Shown here: positions 17,144 through 25,796 of the stretch, in pieces
How the letters are laid out: each line of letters begins with the position of its first letter
Position numbering within the stretch: the stretch's first letter is position 1
Assembly: GCF_002855555.1 (NCBI RefSeq)
Contig: NZ_PKRT01000001.1
Location: forward strand, 1,516,001 to 1,580,000
DNA from: Novosphingobium sp. TH158
Lineage (GTDB): Bacteria > Pseudomonadota > Alphaproteobacteria > Sphingomonadales > Sphingomonadaceae
Direction: 5' to 3'
DNA: 64,000 bases
Notes under the pieces: generated by a model
The model's database searches: none
What the model was told of the DNA's origin: nothing
The model's input: the letters and a program-made list of their open reading frames with translations, nothing else
Translations under genes and position numbers: made by a program

Positions 17144-18147
17144 GCGACCTGCCGCCAGGCCGGTCCGGGCAGGCCGTGGCAGTCGTCATGCCGGTATACA
17201 ATGCCCAGCCCTATCTGGACGAAGCCATCGCCAGCATCCTGGCGCAGACCCACGCGGACTTCACCTTTCACATCTACGACGATTGCTCCACCGACGGGTC
17301 CTACGAACGCGTGCTCGAATGGGCGGCGAAGGACAGTCGGATCCGGGTAAGCAGGGGCGCGGTGCGGATTGGGCCGAGCGCCAGTTCGAATGCGGCCATG
17401 GCGATGACCGATGCCGAATTCGTCGCCCGCATGGATGCAGACGATATCGCCTGGCCGCCCCGGCTGGAGCTGCAAGCCAAGGCACTGCGCGATAATCCCG
17501 ATGCCGTGATGGTGGGATCGACCTTCCGCCTGATCGATGCCGAAGGACGGGTGCTGCGCGAAGAAACGCCCAGCCGCATCCTGGGATCCGCACCGCCCTT
17601 TGCCCATCCCAGCATCATGCTGCGCAAGTCGGTGTTTGATGCCATCGGAGGCTACAGCCCTGAGAGCGACTATTTCGAGGACGCGGACCTTATCCGCCGG
17701 ATCGCAACGAAGGGGCGCATCCTGGTATACCGGCAGCCGCTGCTGGAACTGCGGTTCGCGGGCCAGAACGCGCGTCTGCGCGATGAACGGATAGAAGTGC
17801 TGCGCAAGATCGACCGGCTGTACAATCCGCAGCGATCGGCCAGTGCATCGTCAGGCAGGGACGGGAGGCCCGAGCGCATTTCGATCATGCCGTTCTATTC
17901 GATTGCCGTCCTGCACATCCTCGCACTGCAAAGGCCGAGGCTGACCCGCATGATCCTGCGCCACGCCGACCTGCGGGACGTGCCGCGCCTGCTCGCCGTG
18001 CTGTCGATCATCGCCATCGCCAACCTTTCCCCGCGACTGGCGCGGGGGATCAGCCATGCCGTTTCGCAGCTGCGGGAATGGATCAGCGGCCCGCGGCTCG
18101 GATCGCAGGACCTGCTGTGCTGGGCACCGCCCGGTCAGGAGCGATAG
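17140..18147 (+). CDS. family 2 glycosyltransferase
   Basis: The 335-residue protein begins with the GT2 signature VVMPVYNAQPYLDEAIASIL, has the nucleotide-sugar/metal motif in RMDADDIAWPPRLE near residue 95, and an acceptor-side ED motif (YFEDADLIRRI). GT2 enzymes transfer an activated sugar to a growing glycan or lipid carrier on the cytoplasmic face. The C-terminal third is hydrophobic in patches and may contact the membrane. It overlaps the HerA-like gene upstream, and its 3' end overlaps the convergent UbiA-family gene by 13 bases. The sugar is unknown. Confidence 0.88.
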   Translation: MSDLPPGRSGQAVAVVMPVYNAQPYLDEAIASILAQTHADFTFHIYDDCSTDGSYERVLEWAAKDSRIRVSRGAVRIGPSASSNAAMAMTDAEFVARMDADDIAWPPRLELQAKALRDNPDAVMVGSTFRLIDAEGRVLREETPSRILGSAPPFAHPSIMLRKSVFDAIGGYSPESDYFEDADLIRRIATKGRILVYRQPLLELRFAGQNARLRDERIEVLRKIDRLYNPQRSASASSGRDGRPERISIMPFYSIAVLHILALQRPRLTRMILRHADLRDVPRLLAVLSIIAIANLSPRLARGISHAVSQLREWISGPRLGSQDLLCWAPPGQER

Positions 18148-19196
18148 GGGCGGCGGATATAACGTGGATCGAACATCTTCCTGACATCGCTGGCAATCTG
18201 CCGGATCCGGACCGGAAAAAGGATCAGATGAAGGCCGAGGACCGCCAGCACCGCCGGATCGCGGAACAGGCCGACCACGAGCAGGGCGAGCGGCAGGAAG
18301 ACATCGTAGTATTCATGCAGGGCGATGCAGCTGCGCTCTCGCGGCACCACCACCACCACGCGCATTTCGAACCGATAGATCCGCTCATGCAGAAGTCCGG
18401 CGTAAAGCACGGCGGCAACGGCCCCCGCCACCTGCACCAGCGGCCCGGCCATGACGGCAATTGCCGCCAGGGACAGCATTTCGATGGGAAAGACGATCCG
18501 GCTGGCGATGCGGGCGGCGCGATCGGCCCCATGCCGCGCGACAAAGGTCTGCGCGCCGGCCATGCGGTCTGCGGCAAGGTCACCGATCTGGTGCCACAGG
18601 ATGCCGCGCAGCCCGAACATCAACGACCAGATCGCGATGATGCCGGCCATCGCAGCGGGCAACTGCTGGTCAAGCGCGTGGGCAGACAGTTGCGCACACA
18701 GCAGCGCCGGAACCACGTTTGCGCCGATGGCATCGCACAGCACCCCGGCAAAGCCCCGGTGCTTGAAGCGGAACGGCGGCAGCGAATACAGCGTATAGGC
18801 CGTCCAGCCCAGGGCATAACTTGCCACCAGCAGCGGATCGTCCCGCCAGGTCCAGGCAAGCACCAGTCCGGCCGCGAGGCACAGGGCTATGAGCGCGATT
18901 GCGAATATGGGGTTGCGCCCCGCCTGCCGGTTGGCCTTTCCCGCCGCGGCATCATCAGCAAGGTCGGTGAGATCGTTCAGCAGGCTCACGAACACGGCAC
19001 CCGGCACCAGCGAGACGATGGCCCAGCCAAGACCCGACAGGCCTGCCCAGGGGCTTGCCCCCAGCGCGAGGCTGACCGCATAGCCAATGCCGATGGCGGG
19101 CAGCAGCTTGTACTCCCACCACTCCGAGGCGCGGCCCATGGTAAGAACGCGCCGGATCCTGCCAAGCAGCGCCCGTAGGAGCTGGCTGCTGTTCAT
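18135..19196 (-). CDS. UbiA-family prenyltransferase
   Basis: The protein of about 353 residues is strongly hydrophobic with about eight or nine predicted membrane segments. It has the first aspartate-rich motif as NDLTDLADD near residue 95 and a second acidic segment DLAADRMAG near residue 205. Both are characteristic of UbiA-type intramembrane prenyltransferases, which attach polyprenyl chains to aromatic or sugar-phosphate acceptors. Placed between two glycosyltransferases, it could make a polyprenyl-linked carrier, as in decaprenylphosphoryl sugar synthesis, or a prenylated lipid. Which one is not deducible. The ATG at 19196 has GGAGAC upstream; an in-frame extension to 19250 lacks support. 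Confidence 0.82.
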   Translation of the reverse strand: MNSSQLLRALLGRIRRVLTMGRASEWWEYKLLPAIGIGYAVSLALGASPWAGLSGLGWAIVSLVPGAVFVSLLNDLTDLADDAAAGKANRQAGRNPIFAIALIALCLAAGLVLAWTWRDDPLLVASYALGWTAYTLYSLPPFRFKHRGFAGVLCDAIGANVVPALLCAQLSAHALDQQLPAAMAGIIAIWSLMFGLRGILWHQIGDLAADRMAGAQTFVARHGADRAARIASRIVFPIEMLSLAAIAVMAGPLVQVAGAVAAVLYAGLLHERIYRFEMRVVVVVPRERSCIALHEYYDVFLPLALLVVGLFRDPAVLAVLGLHLILFPVRIRQIASDVRKMFDPRYIRRPYRS

Positions 19197-19318
19197 CGCC
19201 GAATGTCTCCGTTTAGGCCCTTGCCCCGAAGGTGGAGCTTGGCGCGCCATATCCTTCCTGTATTAGACGGTTCGTGCTGGCAATGTCACGCCGGCCGCTT
19301 CCCCGGGGGTATCCGCTC

Positions 19319-20560
19319 ATGCCAGGCGCAGCACCGCGCATCTTTTTCCTGAGTTGCAACGAAACGCCCTGGGGAGGCAGCGAGGAACTGTGGGCCCGCG
19401 CGGCCCTGTCTCTTGCCGAAGCGGGAGTCGAGGTGCGCGCCGCCAAGCCGCGCGTCGATCGCGATGCGGCTCCGGTCCGCGCGCTCGAACAGCGCGGCAT
19501 CAGGGTATCCGATCTGGGCCGCGTCAGCCTGCTTCCCGGCAAGCTGATGATCCTGCTGCAATACCTGCTCCGTCCCGCCAGCCGCGCCTTCCAGTTGCTG
19601 CCGCTGTGGCTGCAGATCAAGCGGGCAAAGCCGGACCTGGTTGTCCTGTCGCAGGGCGGTAACTGGGACGGGGTGCACATGGGCTGGGTGCTTGGCCAGA
19701 TCGGCGTTCCCTATGCCCTCATCTGCCAGAAGGCGACCGACCTTTACTGGCCGCCCGACCATATCCGGCCGAAGGTCAAGGCCATGGCGCTTGGAGCCCG
19801 GCACATGTTCTGCGTGTCGCGCCACAACCTGCAACTGTTCGAGGAACAGATCGCCGCGCCGCTGCCGCGTTCCACGGTTGTCCGCAACCCCTTCCTGGTC
19901 GATCACGCGGCACCGCTCCCCTGGCCCGACAGCGCGGACGATACCGTGCGCCTGGCCTGTGTCGGCAGGCTCTACCCGATGGAGAAAGGGCAGGACTTGC
20001 TGCTGCGGGTCCTCTCGCGGCCCAAGTGGCGCGATCGCAAGCTGGTGGTCGATTGCTATGGCGCCGGGGTCAACGCGCAAGGCCTCGCCGAAATGGCGCA
20101 GTTCCTGGGCTGCAACCAGGTGCGCTTCCACGGCCATGTCGATGACGTGAAGGAAATCTGGCGCACCCATCACGGGCTGGTGCTGCCCTCGCGCGCCGAA
20201 GGCCTGCCGCTGGTGCTGGTCGAGGCGATGCTGGCCGGTCGCGTGGCCGTGATCAGCCGCGCAGGCGGCAGCGGCGAAGTGGTCGATGATGGCAAGACCG
20301 GCTTCCTGATGGCCGGCTACGACGAAGACGGGCTCGACGATGCGCTTGAGCGCGCGTGGCAGGCGCGCAGCGATTGGCAACGGATTGGCGAGGATGCAGC
20401 CACCGCGATCCGCGCGCAGGTGCCCCTTGATCCGGCAGGAGAGCTTGCCCAGCAACTGCTCGCGCTCGCCCAGCAATCGCGCGTTTTGGCGCAGACGATG
20501 GACGAGGCCTTTGCGCAGGATCGTGGAACGGTCCTCGCCGGCGACGCCGCCAGCCAGTAA
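19319..20560 (+). CDS. GT-B glycosyltransferase (family 4/1-like)
   Basis: The protein of about 413 residues has a GT-B architecture: an N-terminal half starting RIFFLSCNETPWGGSEELW and a C-terminal nucleotide-sugar domain with VGRLYPMEKGQDLLL and the E-x7-E region EGLPLVLVEAMLAG followed by GGSGEVVDDGKTGFL. Such enzymes are retaining cytoplasmic transferases for lipid-linked glycans. The ATG at 19319 is preferred (GGGGG upstream, sequence starts at the first beta strand). ATG 19283 and GTG 19232 are in frame. It is divergent from the UbiA gene and convergent with the sulfotransferase, with a 9-base gap. Confidence 0.86.
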   Translation: MPGAAPRIFFLSCNETPWGGSEELWARAALSLAEAGVEVRAAKPRVDRDAAPVRALEQRGIRVSDLGRVSLLPGKLMILLQYLLRPASRAFQLLPLWLQIKRAKPDLVVLSQGGNWDGVHMGWVLGQIGVPYALICQKATDLYWPPDHIRPKVKAMALGARHMFCVSRHNLQLFEEQIAAPLPRSTVVRNPFLVDHAAPLPWPDSADDTVRLACVGRLYPMEKGQDLLLRVLSRPKWRDRKLVVDCYGAGVNAQGLAEMAQFLGCNQVRFHGHVDDVKEIWRTHHGLVLPSRAEGLPLVLVEAMLAGRVAVISRAGGSGEVVDDGKTGFLMAGYDEDGLDDALERAWQARSDWQRIGEDAATAIRAQVPLDPAGELAQQLLALAQQSRVLAQTMDEAFAQDRGTVLAGDAASQ

Positions 20561-20569
20561 GCCGCAGTT

Positions 20570-21469
20570 TCAGGCCACGCCGCGCACGCCCCGGTAGAGC
20601 TCGCGATAGGGTGCGTAGATCGCTTCTTTGAGCAGTTCCGGGCAGACCTTGTCGGCATCGATCGCTGGTGCCCAGTCAAACTCGCTGACCGACTCCGCAG
20701 GCCGTTGCCCCAGCAGTCGCAGGACAGGCAAGACGGGCTTCCACCCACCGATGGCGATCATGCGCCGATGCAGTCCAAGCAATTTGCGGGCAATCCAGGG
20801 CTGCGGGAAACGCCTCAGGAAACGCCCCATGCGGGGGTACCAGTACAGCTCCTCTTCCGACAGCGAAGGATTGACCTTCTCTGCGGCGATGTCGAACGGA
20901 TCGACGCCGATGAACCGCTCTATCTGGGCCAGAAATTCGCGCCGGTCGGCAACCAGCAATTCATAGGGCAATGCCAGCACCCTGCCGCCAAAGCGATTGC
21001 GATAGGTGCGCAGCACAAGGTCGAAATCGCTCATTTCCAGCGCGAGCTTCGCACTGATCGCAAGCAGGTCAGTGGCAGAAAGATCGCTGCCCTGCCGGAT
21101 CATCTGCGAATAGCCCGATCGCAGAAGGTCGGTGTGATTGCGCGTGACCATCAGGATCAGCGCATCGGGATACATCCGCGCCAGTCGATCGCACAGCGCG
21201 GCCGTCCGCTCATGCTGCAGGGCGTTGTCGGTCGCATCGACAGAACCATAATTGGCAGGATCGCGGGGGGCCGACAGCTGCTCCGCACTGGTCACCCTGC
21301 ACCGCTCTTCCCCGGTGCCCTCGATCACCTCCTGGATCAGGTCGAACACCGAGTACCTGCCGGCAAGACCGCCGGGTTTGTAAGCGATCTGCGGATGGGC
21401 CGCGAACCACTGCTGCAGGAAGGTGGACGCGCATTTGGGAAAGCCGATGTGGATCAGATGGGGTTGCAT
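20570..21469 (-). CDS. sulfotransferase family protein
   Basis: The 299-residue product has the PAPS-binding loop HIGFPKCASTFLQQWF at the very N-terminus and the 3'-phosphate-binding segment TRNHTDLLRSGYSQM near residue 112, with the expected Arg and Ser. These define PAPS-dependent sulfotransferases, which move sulfate to a hydroxyl or amine of a carbohydrate or small molecule. The ATG at 21469 follows AAGAGATC. It is the last gene of a six-gene run on this strand (epimerase, Wzm, Wzt, PhyH, cyclase-like, sulfotransferase), which suggests the exported product is sulfated. The acceptor is unknown. Confidence 0.85.
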   Translation of the reverse strand: MQPHLIHIGFPKCASTFLQQWFAAHPQIAYKPGGLAGRYSVFDLIQEVIEGTGEERCRVTSAEQLSAPRDPANYGSVDATDNALQHERTAALCDRLARMYPDALILMVTRNHTDLLRSGYSQMIRQGSDLSATDLLAISAKLALEMSDFDLVLRTYRNRFGGRVLALPYELLVADRREFLAQIERFIGVDPFDIAAEKVNPSLSEEELYWYPRMGRFLRRFPQPWIARKLLGLHRRMIAIGGWKPVLPVLRLLGQRPAESVSEFDWAPAIDADKVCPELLKEAIYAPYRELYRGVRGVA

Positions 21470-21504
21470 GATCTCTTGGCTATAGGGGACCGTAGGCGAT
21501 TGCG

Positions 21505-22593
21505 TCACGGGCATTCGCTGCGCCGTTGCCGCAAGACGCAGGAAAGTGCCTCGATGGCAAAGGCGGTGGTCAGTTCCTCCGATCCCCAGCGGGGGGTATC
21601 CGGGTGTGCCGGCGCGAGGCGGCCATCGGCAATCCGCTCTCGCCCGCCAAAATATACCGCGGCGCGGCGCCAGCTGCCATCGGCGCGCTGGGTATCGAGC
21701 AGCGCGGCAAGATCGGCCGGACCAGCCGGCTGCCCGCACCGGGACCGGGTGGTGACGGCCAGCGCGTGCTCCAGTCCGTTGCTGGGCACTGCGCCCCGCA
21801 TCCGGGCAAGGATCAGCGGTGCAGCTTGGGGCTCCAGCGGAACCAGCGCGCGGGCCAGAAGGTACCACAGGACAAAGCGGTTATCGTACCACTTGTCAGC
21901 ATCCGCCTCGGTCCCGTTGCGCAGGATTGCCATCAGGTAATCGACCACGGCCCTGTGCCCGGGAAAAGCGCCAAGGTAATACAGGGCATTGGCATTCACG
22001 CCAGCGTCGACATCGTCCGGTGCTGCGGACGTCTTGCGGAAGAACAATGTCAGCAACAGGGGATGGAGCAAGCGCGGCAGGGTTGCCCGCGCGTGTTGCC
22101 AGCCCCGCCAGCGCCAGCCCGGAACGAACCAGGTCAGGAAACGCCCCTTGCCGTCGCGATTGGCCAGCAGCAGTTCGGCGCAGGCCCCCTCCCCCAATCC
22201 GGCCTGCGACAGCACCCGTGAGGCGCAGCAGGTATCGTCCATGTCCGCTGGCGTCGCCTTGAAGGCGGGGTGCGAGCGCGGCCAGTGGTGCCATAATCCC
22301 GCAGCCGAACGTTCGCCCAGCAAATAGGCTGCAACCCCGGCCCGCAGCGCTTCGGCATCATCCACTCCGGCAAGGCACTGGCCGATGAGAGCCGTCGGGA
22401 AGACGGAAGGATCGGCAGTGCCTTCGTCGTCCATGTCGACGAGGAACGAGGTGTAGGCGTTGAACGAACCGTCCGGCAGCTGCGCAGCCGTCAGGAACCT
22501 GACTGCGCTTCGCAGCGCGTCCGACACACGCTGTTCCGAGTCCGGACCCTGCAACGGGTCTTCGCGGTTTGCCGGCATCACCTGCGTTGTCAC
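21505..22593 (-). CDS. short squalene/terpene class-II-cyclase-like (prenyltransferase repeat) protein
   Basis: The 362-residue protein is an alpha/alpha-barrel-like sequence with QW-type repeats (AAQLPDGSFNA near the start, DTQRADGSWRRA near residue 300) and two acidic D-M-D-D motifs, one in FLVDMDDEG and one in ADMDDTCCA. D-x-D-D is the proton-donor motif of class II terpene cyclases such as squalene-hopene cyclase, but those are usually over 600 residues. It could be a single-domain cyclase, a divergent relative or a carbohydrate- or lipid-binding barrel. It starts at a GTG overlapping the upstream PhyH stop (GTGA), so the two are tightly coupled. No signal peptide is seen. Confidence 0.65.
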   Translation of the reverse strand: MTTQVMPANREDPLQGPDSEQRVSDALRSAVRFLTAAQLPDGSFNAYTSFLVDMDDEGTADPSVFPTALIGQCLAGVDDAEALRAGVAAYLLGERSAAGLWHHWPRSHPAFKATPADMDDTCCASRVLSQAGLGEGACAELLLANRDGKGRFLTWFVPGWRWRGWQHARATLPRLLHPLLLTLFFRKTSAAPDDVDAGVNANALYYLGAFPGHRAVVDYLMAILRNGTEADADKWYDNRFVLWYLLARALVPLEPQAAPLILARMRGAVPSNGLEHALAVTTRSRCGQPAGPADLAALLDTQRADGSWRRAAVYFGGRERIADGRLAPAHPDTPRWGSEELTTAFAIEALSCVLRQRRSECP

Positions 22594-23630
22594 CGGCCCG
22601 TGGCCAAGCGCAGCAAGGAGGCGATCCGATTTCTTGCCCTGCGGACGAAGGACGGCCCCTCGCCGGCCTGCTTTCCCTGCACCGGCTCGGCGGGGCGCAA
22701 TGCGCTTTGCGCTCGCGAGGTGGCGACCAGCTGTTCGATGGTAAGGGTGCCGCTGCGAATGTCTTCGGCACGCTCCAGCACCAGCTCCACCTCTTCAGGC
22801 TGAAGGCGGGTGGCAGAGGCGGGTCGCGTCCTGACCAGCGGTGTTTCGAACTGGCCCTTCAGCAGGCCTTCCGGCCCAAGATCCAGGTAGTCCTCCGTCT
22901 CCATGCGGAAGGTCTCGATGATACCCGGGTCTTGCGGCGAAGAGCGGTGCATCACCCCCGTCTGATCTGCCGGGATGCAGGTAAGCCGGAAGGCAAAACG
23001 CGGTGCACCCGAGATGTTGGGCCGCGAGGAATGGAAGATCGAAGCATCGAAGACCAGGGCTTCACCGGCCTTGAGCGGAACCGGCACGGCCCTTCCGGCG
23101 ATCCGTTTCAGGCCGCGAAAATAGCCCGGATCGATCGTGGCACCATAAGGCCCGCGAAACAGTCCGTGACTGCCGGGAATGACGCAAAGGGTCCCGTTCT
23201 CTTCGGTCGTATCCTGCAAGGCGCACCATACATAGACCGTCGGCTGAATGGCCTCGTCCTGAACCGTCGGATCGATATGGATCGGAACTTCCGCGCGTTC
23301 GGGCATCTTCACCGCCAGCGTGGACGCAAGCAGGCGGTAATCCGCAAGCAGGCCATCGACAAAACCCGAAAACCAAAGGTTCGACAGTTCGGCAACCCGC
23401 TGCTTATAGGCGCGGTTGCTGTCCAGTTCGGACTGATGATAGCCGCCGCTCAGCGCGGCAATGTCGGGTGCGGGATCAAACCGGTCATCGGGCTTGAGCG
23501 CGTTAACTGCATCGCGCAGCTCCGCAGCCCGCTCGGCGGACAGGACGCGGGTCACGACAAAACCGTCGCGATCGAACCGCGCTCGCAGTTCCGGATCACG
23601 GAAAGGGGCGCTCGCGCTGCACTGGCTCAT
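22590..23630 (-). CDS. PhyH-family Fe(II)/2-oxoglutarate dioxygenase
   Basis: The protein of about 346 residues has a standard PhyH core: DGFVVTRVLS at the N-terminus, the iron motif H-x-D in VPIHIDPTV, the strand VYVWCALQDTTEENGTLCVI, a distal histidine in IFHSSRPN and a 2-oxoglutarate Arg in APRFAFRLTC. Unlike the two relatives at 12.7-15.6 kb it keeps the aspartate ligand and should be an active hydroxylase or related oxidase. The ATG at 23630 has GCAGGAG upstream. It sits between Wzt and the cyclase-like gene, so the substrate is probably part of, or a lipid attached to, the exported glycan. Confidence 0.86.
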   Translation of the reverse strand: MSQCSASAPFRDPELRARFDRDGFVVTRVLSAERAAELRDAVNALKPDDRFDPAPDIAALSGGYHQSELDSNRAYKQRVAELSNLWFSGFVDGLLADYRLLASTLAVKMPERAEVPIHIDPTVQDEAIQPTVYVWCALQDTTEENGTLCVIPGSHGLFRGPYGATIDPGYFRGLKRIAGRAVPVPLKAGEALVFDASIFHSSRPNISGAPRFAFRLTCIPADQTGVMHRSSPQDPGIIETFRMETEDYLDLGPEGLLKGQFETPLVRTRPASATRLQPEEVELVLERAEDIRSGTLTIEQLVATSRAQSALRPAEPVQGKQAGEGPSFVRRARNRIASLLRLATGR

Positions 23631-23656
23631 GACCCAACTCCTGCGGGGTTGATGGC

Positions 23657-24892
23657 TCAGGCGCCCCCCGGTGCCGTTTCGGGCTGCGACCATTCATGGT
23701 CAATTGCCACGATTTGCCCGATATGTCTCGTCAACAGGTTCAGGCGCGTGACCGGTTCCTCAACTTTCAGTTCCGAAGGCGATGTATTGTAACCCCAGCG
23801 GGCAATGGAGATCATCGTTTCGGAATCGAGCAAGGTGGCGCGCACCTGGTACGTACCGTGCGACAGTGGAAGCGCCGGTATGCGGCACGATTGCCGGTAA
23901 GATCCGGGCTGGTACAGTATCGCTTCGGGCTCGGTGAAAGTGGAAATGCAGCACGATCCGTCGCGCGTCCAGATGCCCAGCGAGCACGCCACGCGAACCG
24001 GCTGGCGCACCACGAATTCCATGACGATCGTGGTTTCGGCACCGCTGAGGGCGGCACCATCGCCGGCGCTTTCAAACTTGACAGCCGCAATGGACGCCAG
24101 GCCTTCCCCGGCGCTTTGATGGGTTTGCGGCGTTGCATCGGCCTGCAAGGCGAACATGGTGTCGATGCAGTCCTCGATGGAGCCGTCGAACACCAGTTTG
24201 CCGTGGTCGAGCAGGATGCCACGTCGGCAGAGCGCCTGCATCTGCACCGGATTGTGCGAGACGAGGATGAGCGCACCTCCGGCATCGAGATGCTGCCGCA
24301 GGTTGGCGAAGCACTTTCGCTGGAAAGCCACATCGCCGACTGCCAGAACTTCGTCGAGCAAGAGCAGGTCGCAGGGAACAGCCGCCGCTATGGCATAGGC
24401 CAGGCGCACCTGCATGCCGGCGCTGTAACTGTGCACAGGCGCATCGAACATGGCGCCCAGTTCGGCAAATTCGGCAACCGCCTCAATCGAACCGACATTG
24501 TCGGCACCGCGCCAGGCAAGGCCGATCTCGGCATTTTCGCGCCCCGTCAGCATCAGGTTGAGGCCTTGGCCCAGCTCAATCACCGGATTGACCGTGCCGG
24601 ATACGGCAAGGTGGCCGCCATCGGGCTTCAGCAGGCCCGCCAGCACCCGCAACAGGGTTGTCTTTCCCGCACCGTTGCGCCCGCCGATCGCCACGGCTTC
24701 ACCTGCATTGATGGTGAAGCTGGCATCGTCGAGCGCCCAGAATTCGTCCTTGCGAAGGGCTGGCTTGCCTCTTTCGCCGGGCAGGAACTCGCCCGCGAGA
24801 TCCGCGAGCGCATAGTGTAGCGATCGCCGGGTATTGCGGCAGAAGCGCTTGGACAGCGAAACCGCTTCAAGCAGGGGGCGCGAACCGGTCAT
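23657..24892 (-). CDS. wzt: Wzt-type ABC transporter ATP-binding protein with C-terminal substrate domain
   Basis: The 411-residue protein has an ABC domain (Walker A GRNGAGKTT, signature YSAGMQVRLAYAI, Walker B LLLLDEVLAVGD followed by the switch SHN) and about 150 extra C-terminal residues forming a beta-rich domain. That tail matches Wzt proteins that recognise the non-reducing end of O-antigen-like polymers. With the upstream permease it should export an undecaprenyl-linked polysaccharide across the inner membrane. The ATG at 24892 lies one base after the permease stop. The C-terminal domain suggests that a terminal modification, perhaps made by the neighbouring oxygenase, methyltransferase or sulfotransferase, marks the chain for export. 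Confidence 0.9.
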   Translation of the reverse strand: MTGSRPLLEAVSLSKRFCRNTRRSLHYALADLAGEFLPGERGKPALRKDEFWALDDASFTINAGEAVAIGGRNGAGKTTLLRVLAGLLKPDGGHLAVSGTVNPVIELGQGLNLMLTGRENAEIGLAWRGADNVGSIEAVAEFAELGAMFDAPVHSYSAGMQVRLAYAIAAAVPCDLLLLDEVLAVGDVAFQRKCFANLRQHLDAGGALILVSHNPVQMQALCRRGILLDHGKLVFDGSIEDCIDTMFALQADATPQTHQSAGEGLASIAAVKFESAGDGAALSGAETTIVMEFVVRQPVRVACSLGIWTRDGSCCISTFTEPEAILYQPGSYRQSCRIPALPLSHGTYQVRATLLDSETMISIARWGYNTSPSELKVEEPVTRLNLLTRHIGQIVAIDHEWSQPETAPGGA

Positions 24893-24893
24893 G

Positions 24894-25724
24894 TCAATGC
24901 GCCCGCGCGGCAATGTGGGGGCGGGAAATGGCGTTGAACAACCAGCCGGGCACCAGCAGCAGCAAAGCGCAGGCCAGCGCCGGCAGCAGTCCTGTCGGCG
25001 CGAAGGTACCGGCAATGGCCAGCCGGGCGGTTTCCAGCACCCCGGCAAACGGACTTGCCGCGAGCAGGCTGCCGGCCGGCACCGGGTAGAATACCGGCGA
25101 AACGAACATGCCGAAGGTGATCGCCATGGCGACCAGCGAGCCGATATCGTCGAACAGCTGGGCGAAAGGCGCCACGAGCAGGGAAAGGGCAAATCCGCAG
25201 AGTGTCATCGTCAGGCCGCAGGCGACGATTGCCAGCCAGGCCGCGGACGGTGCCAGCCCGAACGCCAGCATCGCGCAGGCAAGGATCACAAGCCGCACGC
25301 ACAGGTTCAGCAGGGCTTCGGCCAGTGCCGCCAGCAATACGGCCTGGAACGGCGCTGGCACGATGGCCAGGAACCGGCGCTGATAGTTGAGTTGCTGCAC
25401 CGGCACGTTCACGCCGTCGCCCAGACTCTGCCACAGGAACACGCCCGAAAGCACGAACAGCGCATAAGGCACCCCGACCTCACCCGTGCCGATCAGCGCA
25501 TGCTTGCGCAGCAGGGCAAATGTCAGGGCCGAGACTGCGCCCGGGATTGCCAGCCACAGATAGCCCAAAGCCATGCGGCGGTGGCGCGCACGCAGGTTGG
25601 CGCGGAACAGCAGCGTGGCAATCCGCAGCGCCGTATCCATGCGGGCGAAAGCTCCCGACAGCGTGCGGCGCGGAACCGCTATGGCCGGCATGGAATCGCA
25701 ATGGACCTGCGTGTCCGCGGGCAT
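24894..25724 (-). CDS. wzm: Wzm-type ABC transporter permease
   Basis: The protein of about 276 residues has six hydrophobic membrane segments after a basic amphipathic stretch (FRANLRARHRRMALGYLWLAI), the arrangement of ABC-2 polysaccharide exporters. It ends TGA-C-ATG next to the ATPase gene, confirming the pair. It should form the inner-membrane channel for a lipid-linked glycan. The ATG at 25724 follows GGGGGAG and gives a family-like length. It is the second gene of the reverse-strand run beginning with the epimerase. Confidence 0.88.
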   Translation of the reverse strand: MPADTQVHCDSMPAIAVPRRTLSGAFARMDTALRIATLLFRANLRARHRRMALGYLWLAIPGAVSALTFALLRKHALIGTGEVGVPYALFVLSGVFLWQSLGDGVNVPVQQLNYQRRFLAIVPAPFQAVLLAALAEALLNLCVRLVILACAMLAFGLAPSAAWLAIVACGLTMTLCGFALSLLVAPFAQLFDDIGSLVAMAITFGMFVSPVFYPVPAGSLLAASPFAGVLETARLAIAGTFAPTGLLPALACALLLLVPGWLFNAISRPHIAARAH

Positions 25725-25796
25725 TCCTGTTGCTCCCCCTTGCCGCTGGATGGACCGGGCGCGGCCTTGCCGTCCTGCCTGGTTCAGCTTTGGCAC

